Part shown: piece by piece, positions 20,975-31,090 of the stretch
Position numbering within the stretch: the first letter of the stretch is position 1
How the letters are laid out: each line of letters begins with the position of its first letter
Source: Hymenopellis radicata
Taxonomy: Eukaryota; Basidiomycota; Agaricomycetes; Agaricales; Physalacriaceae
DNA: 33,616 nt
Assembly: GCA_015501595.1 (NCBI GenBank)
Contig: JADNRX010000554.1
Location: 1 to 33,616 of the forward strand
Reading direction: 5' to 3'
The notes under the pieces: generated by a model
Told to the model about the DNA's origin: nothing
Seen by the model: the letters and a program-made list of their open reading frames with translations, nothing else
Databases searched by the model: none
Program-made: the position numbers and the translations under genes

Positions 20975-21769
20975 ATGTCTTTGGGTTTGGACTATTTGCC
21001 AGTAGAGGTGCGTACTCATTTCCCTTCAAGGTTTTAGCTTACCGCTTCGATAGCTGTTATACCACATATAGCTACTCGCCTTATCCGAACATCTCCCATT
21101 AACTTCGCGTCACCTCAAAAACGTATTCGACTCCAGCCCCAACTCCTTCCGCGCGCAATACGTTACCCAGAGAATCATCACGCACTCCATTGACTGGCCA
21201 CCCAATCTATATTCCAAGGTTCTATGCTACCGCCTTTGCACATCCCCAGTCCTCGACATCATATGCACCCGATGCGCTTCTGCCACAAACCTGCACCTAA
21301 TGACCGAGCTCCCCAAACACCTTTTCCGAAGACTAGACACCCGTAAACGACCTCGCTCAGACGCTGATGAGCCTCTCCCGTTTCTCCGCCTAATCGATGC
21401 CAATCTAGCCATACCCCCTCTCGACGTGAACGCCCACAGCGGATTCGCGTTGACGATGGCCGTGCACGCCTCGTTCATTCCTCTCATACACTACCTCCTC
21501 GAAAGGGCGCGAACCCTGCTGCTAAGGACGCTATCGCGATTATTGTCGCCATACGCAAGAAGGATCTTAATCTCGTGCGTATGCTCGTCGAGCCGCAGCA
21601 GAAGTCTTCCTCGAAAAGGTGGCGTGGCATTCTGGATAGGATGCGGTGTAGTGAGTTTCCAGAGCTGCTGAAGGTCGCGATGAAGGTGGACGCAAGGGAT
21701 ATCGTGAATTATCTGCGCGAGAAGGGGTGTGTGCCGGACTTGGGAATGATCAAGTTGTTGTCGTCTTAG
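20975..21769 (+). pseudogene. F-box/ankyrin-like protein with nonsense codon and -1 frameshift
   Basis: Exon 1 (20975-21007) encodes MSLGLDYLPVE, an F-box-like start. The intron begins GTGCGT at 21008. With acceptor GATAG (to 21053) the next codons LLYHI are followed by TAG at 21069-21071; with that TAG as acceptor (intron to 21071) the frame runs on as LLALSEHLPLTSRHL. The protein then reads through SFRAQYV, a Cys-containing segment and LHLMTELP to an ankyrin-like hairpin. Near 21505 GGG would need to be GGGG to give the typical RGANPAAKDA; as written the frame shifts. The C-terminus returns as VDARDIVNYLREKGCVPDLG and stops at 21767-21769. The whole would be about 240 residues. I recall this domain order in unannotated Agaricomycete proteins but know no function. 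Confidence 0.65.
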
Positions 21770-21990
21770 TAGGTTCCTTGGTCATTCTGTTTGTTCTTCG
21801 GCGCTGATAACGCTCCAGGACGTGTATCATGGACGACACTGCCTAAACCTACTACCCTTTCATGCATAATCCCTATTTATTTCTCCGTTCAAGCAACACG
21901 ATAAGTACATGTTAATAAAGAAGAAGAGTGCACGAGTATAACAATCACCCAAAGCCTCGTGAAATACGTCAAGTAAAGCGAAACACGTAT
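21770..21990. other. Convergent spacer
   Basis: The ankyrin-like gene and the kinase-like gene converge here. AATAAA-like A-rich sequence near 21912-21925 (plus) may serve 3' end formation. Nothing else seen. Confidence 0.4.
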
Positions 21991-23321
21991 CTAGTCAAAG
22001 GATACTAATTTGTTGTACGGAACTCTCAAGTCGTTTGGAGGTATTTCACCCAACATGGCCTGCACCTTTGAAAGTTCCTCGGCTGCATTCAGCTCATCGC
22101 CCATCTCGGCCAGCAAGCTCTGGACTTTCTCATTGGCGCACTTCCACTTGATGTCAGCCAATCGTTACCAGATGATGCCGAAATACTTACTGTGAGTCGC
22201 CGCAAGTGTAGTACAAATTGCCAAACATCCAGCTCAAACGGATTATACTCTTGTCCCTCTAGGATGAAATTGGGTACTGGTCGCGTGTAAGATTCCACTG
22301 GAACATTTGGAAATGGCAACCCATAACATCTGCAGTCATCTAGCGCGTTTGAAGGAGGAAACGCAATTGCGGTCTCAAAATCGAAAAGCCAAACTCTGGG
22401 GTGTGCCGCCAAAGGACGTCGCGTTTGGCAGAGGGAGTCGGGCATCCACTCGACCATGAAATTGTTTGGGAATGCGTCCTTGAACAAGGGTGAGAAAACA
22501 ACCAATGATTGACTTGCGGAACGCACGCGGTGACCGACTCTCTTCTCGTGCAAAAACATCAGGGCCTGGAATAACCTTTAGGACAACCATTTCATGCAGA
22601 GTACAATGACTCACCTCAAGGGCCTGTACGACAATGTGGAGTAAATCCCCGAGTGAGCAATGCTCTGACAATATAGATTCACGGACGACATCACTGAGAC
22701 AAACTGAACTCCCCATAGGGAACACGCCGATAGTAAGGTTGTCGACCTGAATCTCCCTGAGGAGCGGGAGAATGTGGTTTTCCGCCTGGAATATGGACAA
22801 TCCTGATAAAGCCTGACGCAGCGCGAACAATCCAGTCTGGCCATCAGTCCCTATGACGAGGACTTTGCAAACAAAGTCTGCACCGCTCTTACAGCGAACG
22901 GCGCGTAAGAGCGCTGTCTAGATGGCTATCAACATTACGCGGATGGTATTCTGCCACCGCATACCGTGTACTGGAAAATTGTAATATGCAAATGCTCGAC
23001 ACGCGTCGTGGAGGACAAACGACCACTTCGCATGTATCCATTGTCCAGCGCCTTGTCCGGCCGCTCAAGTTCCACAAAACCTTTGTATCGCCAAGATTCA
23101 AGACCATTTTTGCGCAGGACGGCGCCAAGTTTAAACCACAATAATTCTGCCGAAGCATCATCGGCGCAGCGCCATTCCGAGATGGTACGAGGCCACTAGA
23201 AAAGTTTTTTAGACATATTCTTCGCGTCTATGGGGAGCCGCACTTGGAAGCTGTGGCGCCAGACACCCAAGAGCCCGATGACCCTTGCCAGCAGGGCTCG
23301 AAGAGCCAACATGACAGTCAT
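21991..23321 (-). CDS. Fungal kinase-like protein, six exons (364 aa)
   Basis: Exons: 23321-23244, 23195-22965, 22917-22615, 22565-22527, 22478-22191, 22146-21991. All five introns (44-49 nt) are phase 0 and the chain is free of stops. ATG 23321 has good context (ACCATGA); in-frame ATG 23357 would add 12 residues. Landmarks: VCK with the likely beta-3 lysine (K121), FLHEKRVGHR, then across an intron D218 giving HRDAFPNN (catalytic Asp and Asn kept, the usual Lys at D+2 replaced by Phe), DFE at 250-252 instead of DFG, and PFELDVWQ. DFE occurs in an Agaricomycete-expanded kinase-like family, so it need not mean loss of function, but a Gly-rich loop is not evident and activity is uncertain. Two introns end in AAG. 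The gene is divergent from the small ORF at 23453. Confidence 0.75.
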
Positions 23322-23452
23322 GGTTGAACAAGTGGCACTACTATTTGTCAACGGCATGTAGTAAGATGTTTGGGTACGGCAACGTAAGTGTCACCCGATA
23401 TATAAAGCATCGACTTCCATGCGACCGACCTCACTCCGCTTTACCCTAAGCC
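23322..23452. promoter_or_regulatory. Short divergent promoter region with TATA box
   Basis: The 131 bp between the kinase-like ATG (minus, 23321) and the small ORF's ATG (plus, 23453) contain TATATAAA at 23399-23406, oriented and spaced (about 47 bp) to serve the plus-strand ORF. Confidence 0.5.
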
Positions 23453-23602
23453 ATGTCAAAGTACGCAGACTTCGCCGTCCCGGTCGTGAGCGCTGGTAAA
23501 GGACGATCCGACGCGTCCTTGGGTGTCGCAGAAGGAACTCCAAAAAGGACGGAGGGATGGGTGAAGGGACGAATGAGTCTTCTGGCCTGGCAGATTTGTT
23601 GA
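23453..23602 (+). CDS. Small ORF (49 aa) containing repeat B
   Basis: ATG 23453 opens MSKYADFAVPVV and ends ...LLAWQIC before TGA 23600-23602. A TATA box lies ~50 bp upstream. From residue 12 on it is encoded by repeat B, whose other copy (13006-13120) is not open in this frame. No family is recognised. The minus strand is also open across the repeat (23391-23624), so coding direction is uncertain; it may be a relic exon. Confidence 0.3.
   Translation: MSKYADFAVPVVSAGKGRSDASLGVAEGTPKRTEGWVKGRMSLLAWQIC
23488..23601. repeat. Dispersed repeat B, copy 2
   Basis: Partner of 13006-13120, same orientation, about 10.5 kb apart and inside the small ORF. Confidence 0.75.
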
Positions 23603-23794
23603 GGAAGACGGGTACAATGTTCAACGAGATGACTAGGATAACGTGACGCTCATTATAAGGAACAAATGAAGCAAAATTGAACGAACACTAACCGAGCACG
23701 TGGCCAATCCTCAGCTTGCCTTTATACCATCATGAACACGACAGTCCTAGCCAAGTAGGCAAATACCTTAGTATATTTGACCCTCTTCTGACAG

Positions 23795-25074
23795 CGCTTG
23801 ACTAGGAAACACAAGGACTGTCCGATATCTCGTCTTCCCTTTGATACTCTTGTCGACATCTTCGACATCGCGACGTACAGGCCGCTACATCCAGCAGCCT
23901 TGAGCCTTCGACATCCCCGCCATGGCTTCTCTCCCACGTGTGTTCTTCTTGGCGTAAAGTGGTGCTATCCGCTCCTGTCCTTTGGTCCACCGTCGTCATC
24001 ACCTCCCCTTTACCCCAACGCGCTCCAGAAATCCTGGCAGAATATCTGCGGCGATCTAAGCGTCACCGCCTCAGAGTAGCGGTCGATGCCACACGGTACT
24101 TCAAGCGCGGTGAACATGAGTTCAGTTGTGATGACTCTGACGTCCCCGAGAGACTCGTACGCCAACTTGCCCAGGAGTCGTACCGATGGCGCATTGTTCA
24201 CTTGGAAATGCACGTCCTCATGTTCGAAGAGTTATCTGTGGCCCTTGAAGTGAGAAACTTGGGATGCTGGAGGAATGTTACGTGGTGGAGCGCGTACTGT
24301 TTGGGAATTCAGCACAAAAGCCTCAAGTGGCAGAGGTTACAGCTTTGCTTCTGCAGGCCCCGCGTCTTCGAAAGGCGGATTCTCGTGATATAGAGCTGCT
24401 GGAACTGCCTAGTGGCGGAGGGCAGCTTACACACTTGGCCTGTAATCTCTGCTGGCTAAAAAACGTCCCGGTTCTCTCGCGCTTCGCAAGCGTTACGGAG
24501 TTGCATATTGGTTGTCTAGCTGGAGGTGATGCACCTCCTTACAACAACCCACAGATAATTCCCCATGCGCTATCAAATCTCCGCCATCTCTCCGTTGAAG
24601 AACCAAGTATCCTGGGCCTTTTAACTACCCCCGCGCTCCTATCCCTTGCTGTGCGCGAGCACGATCATTACTATTACGGGGACCAGTCAGGCTGCTGTTC
24701 AACATACACCGTTGATTTCCTTGTCCGCTCCTCATGTACGCTGGAAGTTCTATCTCTCCTCGACGCCGAAATTCTTCTTCACTTTGACTTGGATCTATTC
24801 CCCGTACGACGCGTCAAGCGCCTTCTTTTTCCTATCAAAGACGAGGATTTGACGAGGCGCATCATCAAAAAGCTGAAGGGCGCAGGTCTTACCTGAGCTG
24901 CGAACGATTACGCTGATGATTTACACCGTGGAGTCGGAGTCAGATGCGGATGCGGATGATGAGAAGACGGTTGACGAGCAGGTGTTGGAGAAGCTTGAAG
25001 GAACTGTGCCTTACAAGAGGTTGGGTCACGACCTAGTCGATATGCTGGAAGACCGCTTTCCAAGGGGACGTTGA
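23795..25074 (+). pseudogene. Second F-box/LRR-type protein, frameshifted
   Basis: A probable acceptor TCTGACAG (to 23794) precedes CPISRLPFDTLVDIF, an F-box core. After a -1 shift near 23880-23930 the F-box continues as HVCSSWRKVVLSAPVLWS. A further -1 shift lies near 24250. From 24264 an open frame of about 210 codons has leucine-rich spacing (LSNLRHLSVEE, CTLEVLSLLDAE), as in F-box substrate-binding repeats. After the stop at 24894-24896 a different frame carries on with ELRTITLMIY and an acidic tail to about 25074, implying another indel. The upstream exon with an ATG was not found. It is not a close copy of the F-box gene at 17496, but belongs to the same broad class. Confidence 0.6.
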
Positions 25075-25949
25075 AGAGAGTGAGGCTGTAGGCTGGCGAG
25101 AAGGTGTCGCGGAGCCTGATGGGTATGGGCTTGAGGATGCTGCAAAAGGCGGGTGTAGACGTTCATAGAGATACTGGGAGTGGTCATGAGATACGTGCAA
25201 ATGGTGGAAGGGCCCTCATTGGTTCCCTGTTGTAGATGATTAACGAGAGTACATAGCTTGCTATATCGTAGGTTAAACAGACGTGCGTCACGAATCAGGA
25301 TCGTGTTATTCTACTTTCGATTTCTGGACGAACTACGTAGACTCGCCGGGCTTACGATGGATGTTTGAAGTTCTTGAGGGAGACTATTTAGCGCGGACTT
25401 TTCTTTCTGCCAGTGCTTGAACGAGAGTCCTGTAGTAGTAGTCAAAGGCTTTTGTACATTTCAGTGTCCGCACGCAGATAGTTACAATGTTACAATGTTG
25501 ATTCCGCCTACACTAAATAAATAGCTAAGGTACTAGTACCCCGACGGACCGTGTATTTCAGGCAAAGATTAACTTGCCGTTGTCAGCACAGCCACAATAC
25601 TTCTTGCCTCCTACCATCAACGCGTCGCATGGCGTAGAAAACGACTGGGAGATTGGCGACTCCAACTTTGAGACGTTCATGGTGCGTGCTCATTGTCGTC
25701 CGCGATGTTGGCGGTAGCTAAAACTCGACTAGTATCCATTCGCACCCGCGCATATATCCAAGCCAAAGAAGTGCAAGAAGAGCTGTTCCTCGTGCAAATG
25801 CTTGAACGCAGTCAGTATGCTCGTCGCCGGTCTGGGCTGATTTTGCTCGCAGAGGTGTTGCCCGTCTCGAATCGCGCCCTATACAGATACCGCCATCATG
25901 GTCGGTCGAGGAGCTCGCTCCCTTTCTCCGTCAAACACCGCGTATAACG
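25075..25949. other. Unassigned stretch with isolated exon-like segments
   Basis: One plus frame from about 25562 (after TTTCAG) to 25680 is protein-like (LPPTINASHG, NDWEIGDSNFETFM) and is followed by GTGCGT, a usable donor. From 25711 a helical Glu/Gln/Arg segment reads like the coiled coil that precedes F-boxes. No continuous model could be built. Probably debris of one or two genes. Confidence 0.35.
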
Positions 25950-26970
25950 ACAACGGATATCCGCATTTCTCTGCGTGCATTCGCTGGCACGGACAAGCCT
26001 CTTCACGTCGTCCCAGTCAAAGCGGAAGAGTTCCGGATCGACCATACTTCGGATAATGCTGACTTGGACGCTGTCGAACAAGACCAGCAGTCAGCAATGG
26101 AGAGAGAGGCCATATAGCGCACCAAATGGAAATGCACGTAGAGAACATGGACGGCCGCTATGCTGGACCCTTTGCAGAATGATTGTCAAAAGTCGAAGCC
26201 TCGATTGCTGGACAGCACCACTCCAAAACATGCACATTTCTTCCCCGATGTCGCGTCCACCTTTGGCGTACCCTCGTCCCATCGCCTTCCAAAGCCTATT
26301 CAGACAGCTTTTACTCCCTCTCCGCCGATACGTTCGCGCTGTCGTGTTCGCGAACAAGTATCCACTGGATGGATCCATGATACCCTCACTGGATGCATTC
26401 CCCATACCCTCCACCCCAAGAATCCATATTGCTCCCACTTGATGGGTCTCGACACGATTGCTCCGCCGCCGCCACCACCATCAAGGCCGTCCTTATCGCC
26501 CAAACACATCACGTCGCTATTAGTATCAGCCTCCTATGTCCTTTCACGAGCCTAAAGCACTTGGCGTTCGAGATGTACGATCAAGGGCCTGGTCGGTCTG
26601 TGTCCTTGTGGTGTCCTGGGTCCGCGTTAAAGTCCTTGATGTTGGATTGCCGGAGGTGGAGGTGCGATACGAGCGATACGTTCCGGGCGGTCTTAGGCGA
26701 TCCGTGTTTGTTCAATCTGGATGCACTGAGGAGATCAACGGTGCATGTACATCGGATTGGAGAGGTGGGGGCGTGGAGGAAGTTGTTGGAGAAGGCGAGG
26801 GAAATCTTAGAGGTGTTTACTTTGACGGTGGAATGTGCGTTTCTCAGCTTGTTTGTGGGATAGCCGAACTAATTTCGGTCTGCTCGTTAGATGACGTCCT
26901 GGAAATGGAGAAGGCGCTGATTCATGTGCGCAATGGACAACATGTAGTATGGGATATACGTTCGTCTTTC
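25950..26970 (+). pseudogene. F-box/LRR-like remnant
   Basis: The frame 26393-26863 contains SLKHLAFEMYDQ, ALKSLMLDCRRW and helical segments in the style of LRR tails of mushroom F-box proteins. The same frame is open from 26183 to a single TGA near 26378. The stretches before it switch frame and no F-box core is visible. I call it a remnant with low confidence. Confidence 0.3.
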
Positions 26971-26986
26971 TAACCCAGACACAAGC

Positions 26987-27147
26987 TAGTCGAATGTAGG
27001 ATTTTCTCGACTGGGAATGCAATATTCTTGTGATATTTTTCGCGCGCTCGTGCCATTTGTTTCTTTCATATCGTCCTGATCGACAGTCCTCTTTCATGCC
27101 TTCCTCACGTCATCGTGTCTTTATCCTCAACGTTCAACCTCGCCATG
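26987..27147 (+). repeat. Inverted repeat, right copy (promoter plus ATG block)
   Basis: Matches the minus strand of 3103-3256 up to and including the ATG at 27145-27147. Small indels separate the copies, for example about six extra bases near 27030-27040. Confidence 0.7.
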
Positions 27148-27261
27148 GACTGGACTTCTGAGACGGAAAACGACGTGGCGAGGATCCGTCAGGATCTATT
27201 TGGATGGATACCGTCTTCGTCCCTGGACAAGTCGCCCAAGTATATGTGGTATCGCTGTTGA
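27145..27261 (+). CDS. Short ORF behind the duplicated promoter (38 aa)
   Basis: ATG 27145 opens MDWTSETENDVARIRQD and ends at TGA 27259-27261. GTATATG at about 27240 could be a donor, so this may be a first exon; the following frames (to 27503) are open but unrecognised. Beyond the ATG it shares nothing with the ORF at 2947-3105. Confidence 0.25.
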   Translation: MDWTSETENDVARIRQDLFGWIPSSSLDKSPKYMWYRC

Positions 27262-27603
27262 ACCCATATTTTTACCGAGTCCGGCGAAATCAGCTGCCGT
27301 TATCAGCTGTCCACATCAGGTGTGGCGGTTTAAGAAGGTGGGTAAGTGTACGCGAGCTCCCATCCTCGAGGTCATGTACTGATGAAAATGGACAAAACAG
27401 GACGTATCCCTTGATTGCAAGGGCGGGTAGTCAAAGCGTGGGAAGAAAAGCGGTGTCTTTGCTCCGCCACGACATACCGCACAAACCTCTAATTTTCGAC
27501 TAAACTCTGCTTTACCCTCCAACTGTACTATGCTCCAACGAGTCCTCATTATCCGAGAGTCTTTAGCTCTTTCGTCACAATGAAATGGATGTGCATGCCA
27601 GCC
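27262..27603. other. Spacer before DUF6535 copy 2
   Basis: A plus frame 27204-27503 stays open but has no recognisable content. It may hold exons of the short ORF at 27145. Confidence 0.35.
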
Positions 27604-27745
27604 GTATGTTCCCAATATGTAGCTCCTTCATCAGCGCGCTTGTTGCTTTCCAGGAAGAAGGACGCGTGCCTGGATAAGTGATCTGGACTAAAAAAACCTC
27701 GAATAAGAGTCCCAGGTCGATCGTGTTTCCCTCTTCAACAACACC
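27604..27745 (+). promoter_or_regulatory. Conserved 5' flank of DUF6535 copy 2
   Basis: Matches 13650-13797. An internal segment differs (AAAAAAACCTCGAATAAG here versus AAAAAAAGGCCTTAAACTT there), showing some turnover directly upstream of the gene. Confidence 0.6.
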
Positions 27746-30700
27746 ATGTCTTCTAACACTGTTGCCCCGCCTTCAGACGAGACCCGTCCTCCAGACCCTC
27801 AGCAGCCCTTAAATCCTAGTGCAGAGTTTCACCGCGATGGCAGCAATGAATCCAGCAGCGGATCGACGCTCCAGAACAGTGTCGTCCCAGACGACGACGG
27901 CCCCCACCAAGATTCGCGTTGTTCTCTCGAGGATTCAGATGCGACGCAGAAGGGAAGCCCGTTCTTTGGAGTCAGGCATTCCTGTCAACGGACCCCAGGT
28001 GGTCAGTGTTATACTTCCTTCTTACCGTTGTCCTTTACTAAGATCTATGTAAGTCGTAGATCCATTTGATTACGAACAGAAGTACGGAGAGGACAAGCCT
28101 TACGAAGAAATGGGAGAAAGCGGGCGGATGTGGAAGACCTACCTTTCCGAGAGCGCGAAAGTAGATGCCGACAAAGTAATGAGCTGGACTGATGCTCTCG
28201 ACGTGCTGCTTGTCTTCGTAAGTCGCACGTTATTACCTCGTTGTTTAGGTTTTGAACTCTCGATTGAAGGCAGGTCTCTTCTCCGCTGTTGTATCCACCT
28301 TCGTCGTGCACACATTTCAGACCCTTCAAATCGACAATGGCGAGGTCACTGCGTATCTCGTGTTCGAGCTCGTGCACCTTCAACGCGCGGCTATGGACGG
28401 TCTGACCTCCGATGCCGTCCCTCATTCCCATCTCACTCCAAATATGACGTTTCACGCAACGTCGACAGCCACCTGGGTCAATGGGCTGTGGTTTACCAGC
28501 TTGGCTCTCAGCCTGACGACAGCGTTGATCGCTGTGCTCACCAAGCAATGGATTCACGAATACCGCACCTCCATCCAACTGGGGACATATCGCGAACGCG
28601 GTCGTATCCGCCAATTCCGTTTCACAAACATGTCCGAGTGGCATGTTCCAGTAATTATCGGCCTCCTCCCCATCCTGATGCACGTCGCGCTGGGAGTTTT
28701 CTTTGCGGGTCTTATCCTCTTGCTCCTCTCCCTCAGCAAGCGTATCACCGCCTCCATTTCTGTCATTGTAGCTGCCGCCCTAGCCGCGTATCTCGTAACG
28801 AATCTTCTTCCTGTTTTCGATCCCGGATGTCCGTATAAGACGCCCTTAACGCATTATGCTTATCGTCTTTCCCATCACGTCCGGCGGATGAGCAGATGGT
28901 TTTCCTTTCAGCGTATGGTCCTCCTGGTCAAGAGCCTGAGGCATCGTGACCCTGTCCAGTCGGGCGATACCACTGACACCGCCATTGAGCGATGGAGGGA
29001 ACCCATTTGTTTTTGCGAGCCACTAGTGCAACCGTCCCAATCTGCTAGCCCTCCCGATGTCTCTTATGCTTCTGTTGCACTCTGTACCTCCACACCGCCA
29101 ACCCTCAGCGACGCTGAAAAAGCCATCGTGCAATCCAAATCGTATATCATTGATGCCGAAGCGTCTGTCTGGCTTTACGGTGTTTCCTCCAACAGTTCAG
29201 TTCAGACAATTGTCTTGCAGGCGATCGCAAATCTTCCTCTCGAAAGCATTCCTTTGGTCACAAGAGCCATTCCCACGCGAGCTCTCGAAGACGCGATTGA
29301 GATCGTACTGGGTTCACCTGAGTACAACATGCCTCCAGCTCAGCCCTTGTACGAACTTCTAACGCGATCTCTCATCCGCATTTCTCCTGGCCGACTCCTT
29401 TTGCCATCGGCGCCCAAACATATGAGATCGACATTCTCTCTACCCCGGCTCCTTAATCCCTCTGAACGAAGCTTTGCGGCGAGCTTCCTGTCCGAGCAGA
29501 TTTTAACACCGTCCGCCAAGTACGATATAGCGGTCTGGGTCCAGATCCTGGGAAATGCAATGCGGTCCGGTCCGGCATGGCTTGGAAAGGAGGAGAACTC
29601 CCCTGTGTGGCGTAAATTCATCTATTGGTTCCTCTTCCAAACTCATACCTGTCTGTCGTGCTCAAAGCGCTTGGGTTCTCATGGACAAGTCTATGAGAGA
29701 AGAATCCACAACTTCAATATCCACGACCACAGTGCATCCTATGGTAACAGCCACTTGACTGTCCTGGATAATCCTTCGCCGGAATTTAGTACTGCAGAGG
29801 CCATCACACTCCATGAAGCGATCACAAGGTTTCTGGTCCCCTCCCTTTCAGACTTTATTCTTCGTGTCCTTTATCCGAACTCCTGTCGCGGCCCAGTCTA
29901 TCGTGGCATCCCATCCGACATTCGTCTCGATCATGCTCTACTTCAACTCCCCGAATACCAGAAAACCGGTATTCCTGGCAGTCGTTTGTCTCCGATTGCA
30001 TGCCTTATCAATCGCATCGCAGACAGTGTTGGGATCAACATTGGGTCGTACAACAGTCTACATACATATCATCCTCGCATCCCGTCAGCAACTTTCCACA
30101 CCTTGACCACCGTCATATCCAACACATTCGGGAATGACGTCTTCCTCTCAGGCGAGAAGCAGCGGCTTCTTCACCCACTTTTCAGGGCTTTGCTATTGGA
30201 CTCCGAGCTTTCTCTTAAATATCACGCCTGGATGAATGATGCCGTGGCAGAAAACATTATTCGAGCAATATTCCCGGACTCCTGTGATCTGCCTTCATTG
30301 GCCCCCTTGCTTTATGATGCTATGAAGTCTACGATGCAATTGCAATGTCCCAGACTTCTACCACAGATTTATGAACGCATCTGTCAAAGTCGTTGGCTGG
30401 AAGTGATTGGTGCGGCACTCTTTGGACAGAGGATGCATGCTCTGTCTCATCGCGAGGAGACAGCGTATTCTTTCCTTGCGGCGGCATTCATCGAAGGTCT
30501 GGATATCCTGAGATCGCTTAGCCTGCCCATTTACAGTCAGGTGTGGAGATACATCCAGATACCGTCGAACCTGTCGATGCTGTGTAAACTACTCATCCTG
30601 TCCGACGTGGAACGCTGTGGGGAGTTACAGAAACTAGCGCCAGTGATCGACCGATGCGTGTGGGAACCGTGCTTGGAGGAACTACAGGCCTTCATTGAAA

Positions 30701-30996
30701 CACGGACCGCATGTGGTCGGTACGAACATCATCGCCCTCGTTCACTCCATCCCTACTTGAACGATACACCACTGATCTATAAACCGTACGATCAACTGCC
30801 TCGTGAAGTGATGGACTTGACCGCGTATATACGAAGGCATTCAGCACCTGTACCGAGAACTTCCGGTTCTAGGATTGAGGTATATGCAATCTACTCGCTT
30901 AATAACATGACTGACCTCTCCTAGATACTCTCGTGGCTCGGTGGAATGCGTCCTGGAACTTCCAAGGTGGTAGCAGATGAGAATGAGATGACGTGA
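27746..30996 (+). CDS. DUF6535 membrane protein, copy 2 (about 1032 aa)
   Basis: Exons: 27746-27998, 28054-28217, 28270-30879, 30925-30996. Phases agree and give 1033 codons including the stop. Residues 1-85 are Ser/Pro/Asp-rich; the DUF6535 core follows with GEDKPYEEMGESGRMWKTYL, then four membrane helices near 140-160, 208-232, 263-290 and 296-320 (WVNGLWFTSLALSLTT; WHVPVIIGLLPILMHVALG). A ~700-residue helical cytosolic or lumenal part completes it. DUF6535 has no known role; it is found in large expanded sets in Agaricomycetes. Introns 1 and 2 end in AAG where copy 1 has CAG and TAG; for intron 1 the frame-compatible TCGTAG (to 28059) is an alternative. The TAG at 30922-30924 is the acceptor of intron 3, not a stop, as shown by the aligned CAG in copy 1. 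Confidence 0.8.
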
Positions 30997-31090
30997 TGTG
31001 AGTAGAACTCACTGCAATATACAAGTGTGCTCGTAGTCGAATTGTCATATAGTCATACACTGGGCAAGCGAGTGCATAATGATATGACCC

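Noticed and set aside
22889..23161. Frameshifted or broken start of the kinase-like gene
   Set aside because: An apparent TAG after MSKKLF and frame changes disappear once introns 23196-23243 and 22918-22964 are removed; the gene is intact.
28045..28683. 212-codon minus ORF over DUF6535 copy 2 (and its counterpart 14083-14469)
   Set aside because: Antisense shadow of conserved membrane-helix coding sequence; it is open only because of codon bias.
30922..30924. Premature stop truncating DUF6535 copy 2
   Set aside because: The aligned CAG in copy 1 and the GT donor at 30880 show this TAG is a splice acceptor; the frame resumes to TGA 30994-30996.
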